NCBI GenBank assembly: GCA_030632745.1
Contig: DAOVUE010000089.1
Span: forward strand, 1 to 6,674
DNA: 6,674 nt
DNA from: Pseudomonadota bacterium
Lineage (GTDB): Bacteria > Pseudomonadota > Gammaproteobacteria > GRL18
Direction of reading: 5' to 3'
Shown here: piece after piece, positions 5,478 through 6,674 of the stretch
Layout of the letters: the number at the start of each line of letters is the position of its first letter
How positions within the stretch are numbered: the stretch's first letter is position 1
Position numbers and translations under genes: made by a program
The notes under the pieces: model-generated
The model's input: only the letters and a program-made list of their open reading frames with translations
What the model was told of the DNA's origin: nothing
The model's database searches: none

Positions 5478-5502
5478 TATTTCGCCACTATTTCGCCACT
5501 AT
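5470..5502. repeat. Three 11-bp tandem repeats at the DUF218 gene start
   Basis: Read on the plus strand, TTCACCACTAT (5470-5480) is followed by two identical units TTCGCCACTAT (5481-5491 and 5492-5502). A more decayed fourth unit may follow (TTCGTCAC at 5504-5511). The repeat covers the GTG start codon and the bases where a ribosome binding site would lie. Each unit read on the minus strand carries a GTG, but because 11 is not a multiple of three each GTG is in a different frame. Confidence 0.85.
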
Positions 5503-5517
5503 ATTCGTCACAAATGA

Positions 5518-6674
5518 CTATGCATCTTCAATTCGATCTTCGGGCATAGTTCCTTTATCAAACTTTACTTGAACACTTTTTCGCCTCTGCCGCCATGACT
5601 TTATCACCCCGGGCAACATTTTCAGAACATGAATATAATAAATGAAATGAAATAATTTTAAACGACGTTTAACCGCTGTATTGTCGAATATATCACCAGC
5701 CAGCATTGAAATCACTGCGGATTCAACCTGCCAGTTATTTTTTGGATTCATAAATAAACGTTTCATAGCCGGTGAGGTGAAACGATAAATAAACCAGCAC
5801 ATTTCAGCAATACCGCCACGTATGTTTTTTTCTAACTGACGGCAAAGCTGTGCTGATTTTTCCGGTGTTTTTAAACACTGGTCAATCACATCGACTGCCT
5901 GCTCTGCGCCACTCATGCCTAAAAAGACACCACTGGAAAATACCGGATCAACAAAGGCGAAAGCATCACCCAGCAACATAAAATCCTGTCCCCACATACG
6001 CTTAGAGGTATAGGCAAAATTACCTGTAGCACGAATCTCACCTAAATTCTCTGCATTTTTCATGCGCTCTGCAACTGCACTATGCATAGCAATAGTGTCC
6101 CATAAAAACTCTTCTGTCGAGCCTTTAAGAGTTTTAAGATATTCCGGCCAGCAGACGGCTCCAACACTCATACTGCCATCCTGCAACGGGATCAGCCAGA
6201 ACCAGCCATGTTCAAACCAGTAAATACTGATATTACCCTCATCTCTTCCACTGCGTCGTTCAACATTAGAAAAATGTCCAAAAATAGCGGAACTCTGGTG
6301 ATCAGGATTTTTCTGTTTTAATTTCAATTTTCGCGACAGCAATGAGTCCCTTCCTGATGCATCAATTACATAACGGGATTGTAATGTCTGAATTGCTTTA
6401 TCAGCCGGGTCATTATGTTTACTTTCTTGTTCCGGCTGAGGGCTCCTATAGTGTACTGCAACCCGCCCTGGTGAAATAAAATTTACATCGGTCACCTGAC
6501 TATTTTCTAATAACTGCACCCCCTTGCTGCGGCAATTATTAAATAAGATACTATCAAATTCACTGCGTCGAACTTCATAAGCATGGGGATATTCTTTATT
6601 AAAGGCTTTTTCAACATAAAAAGTGACTCGCTTGTATTGCTGCGTTAAGGGATCCAGTGCATTAAATTCGGCAC
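5518..6674 (-). CDS. FAD-dependent oxidoreductase, halogenase-like (N-terminus beyond the window)
   Basis: About 384 residues are visible; the reading frame stays open to the right edge, so the start and the N-terminal GxGxxG dinucleotide-binding motif are missing. The family is the flavin-dependent halogenase / geranylgeranyl-reductase-like group of NAD(P)/FAD oxidoreductases. Signatures, counted from the first visible residue, are PHAYEVRRSEFDSILF (about 24-39), DASGRDSLLSRKL (about 104-116), GWFWLIPLQDGSMSVGAV (about 156-173) and LLGDAFAFVDPVFSSGVFLG (about 233-252), the last being the second FAD-contacting motif. WFWLIP fits the WxWxIP motif noted in flavin halogenases, but many non-halogenating relatives share it. 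The catalytic Lys region of halogenases would be in the missing part, so substrate and reaction are undetermined. A GTG at 6517-6519 lies inside conserved sequence and is not the start. The stop is 40 bases before the DUF218 gene. Confidence 0.85.
   Translation of the reverse strand, partial: AEFNALDPLTQQYKRVTFYVEKAFNKEYPHAYEVRRSEFDSILFNNCRSKGVQLLENSQVTDVNFISPGRVAVHYRSPQPEQESKHNDPADKAIQTLQSRYVIDASGRDSLLSRKLKLKQKNPDHQSSAIFGHFSNVERRSGRDEGNISIYWFEHGWFWLIPLQDGSMSVGAVCWPEYLKTLKGSTEEFLWDTIAMHSAVAERMKNAENLGEIRATGNFAYTSKRMWGQDFMLLGDAFAFVDPVFSSGVFLGMSGAEQAVDVIDQCLKTPEKSAQLCRQLEKNIRGGIAEMCWFIYRFTSPAMKRLFMNPKNNWQVESAVISMLAGDIFDNTAVKRRLKLFHFIYYIHVLKMLPGVIKSWRQRRKSVQVKFDKGTMPEDRIEDA

Noticed and set aside
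6517..6519. GTG as the start of the flavoprotein gene
   Set aside because: The frame continues upstream with family-like sequence (PHAYEVRRSEFDSILF) to the window edge, so this GTG is an internal valine codon.
5518..6674. Calling the flavoprotein a tryptophan halogenase
   Set aside because: The WxWxIP motif alone does not separate halogenases from related oxidoreductases, and the region with the catalytic Lys is outside the window.

Overview
This AT-rich 6.7 kb window is a piece of a gammaproteobacterial chromosome. Gene content supports this: an LptG of the lipopolysaccharide exporter (a Gram-negative envelope), a close homologue of the heat-shock ribosome-rescue protein Hsp15 (HslR), and a protein of the REP-associated tyrosine transposase (RAYT) family. 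The genus cannot be fixed from the sequence. No rRNA, tRNA, CRISPR array or complete insertion sequence is visible.

Left part (1-2294, plus strand): about 360 bases hold only a doubtful small membrane ORF. lptG follows (364-1428), with no lptF in the visible bases before it. After an AT-rich gap with a good sigma70-like promoter comes a secreted Met/Asn/Gly-rich protein of unknown function. It starts at TTG behind a clear Shine-Dalgarno sequence (1590-2294).

Middle part (2329-3890): a minus-strand RAYT-like gene (2329-3165) keeps the family fold signatures and a C-terminal helix-turn-helix. Both the HUH histidines and the catalytic tyrosine appear to be replaced, so it looks like a catalytically dead, possibly DNA-binding, derivative. 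hslR (3331-3750) is divergent from it and has a sigma32-like promoter candidate. Just after hslR lies a compact 108-bp palindromic element (3768-3875). It has imperfect 27-nt inverted repeats, two GC-rich internal hairpins and a 12-bp direct repeat. It looks like a REP/MITE-type element, and its right arm supplies the last codons and stop of the next gene.

Right part (3866-6674, minus strand): three genes in the same direction. In transcription order these are a flavin-dependent oxidoreductase of the halogenase-like family (N-terminus beyond the window), a membrane-anchored DUF218/YdcF-like protein, and a ferritin-like DUF455 protein with a full set of six di-metal ligand candidates. Gaps are about 40 nt. 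One gap carries three copies of an 11-bp tandem repeat running into the GTG start, and the other a strong stem-loop that may be a terminator or attenuator. No shared pathway for the three is evident from the window alone.

The items most worth a second look are the RAYT-like protein without catalytic residues, the palindromic element nearby, and the Met-rich secreted protein.
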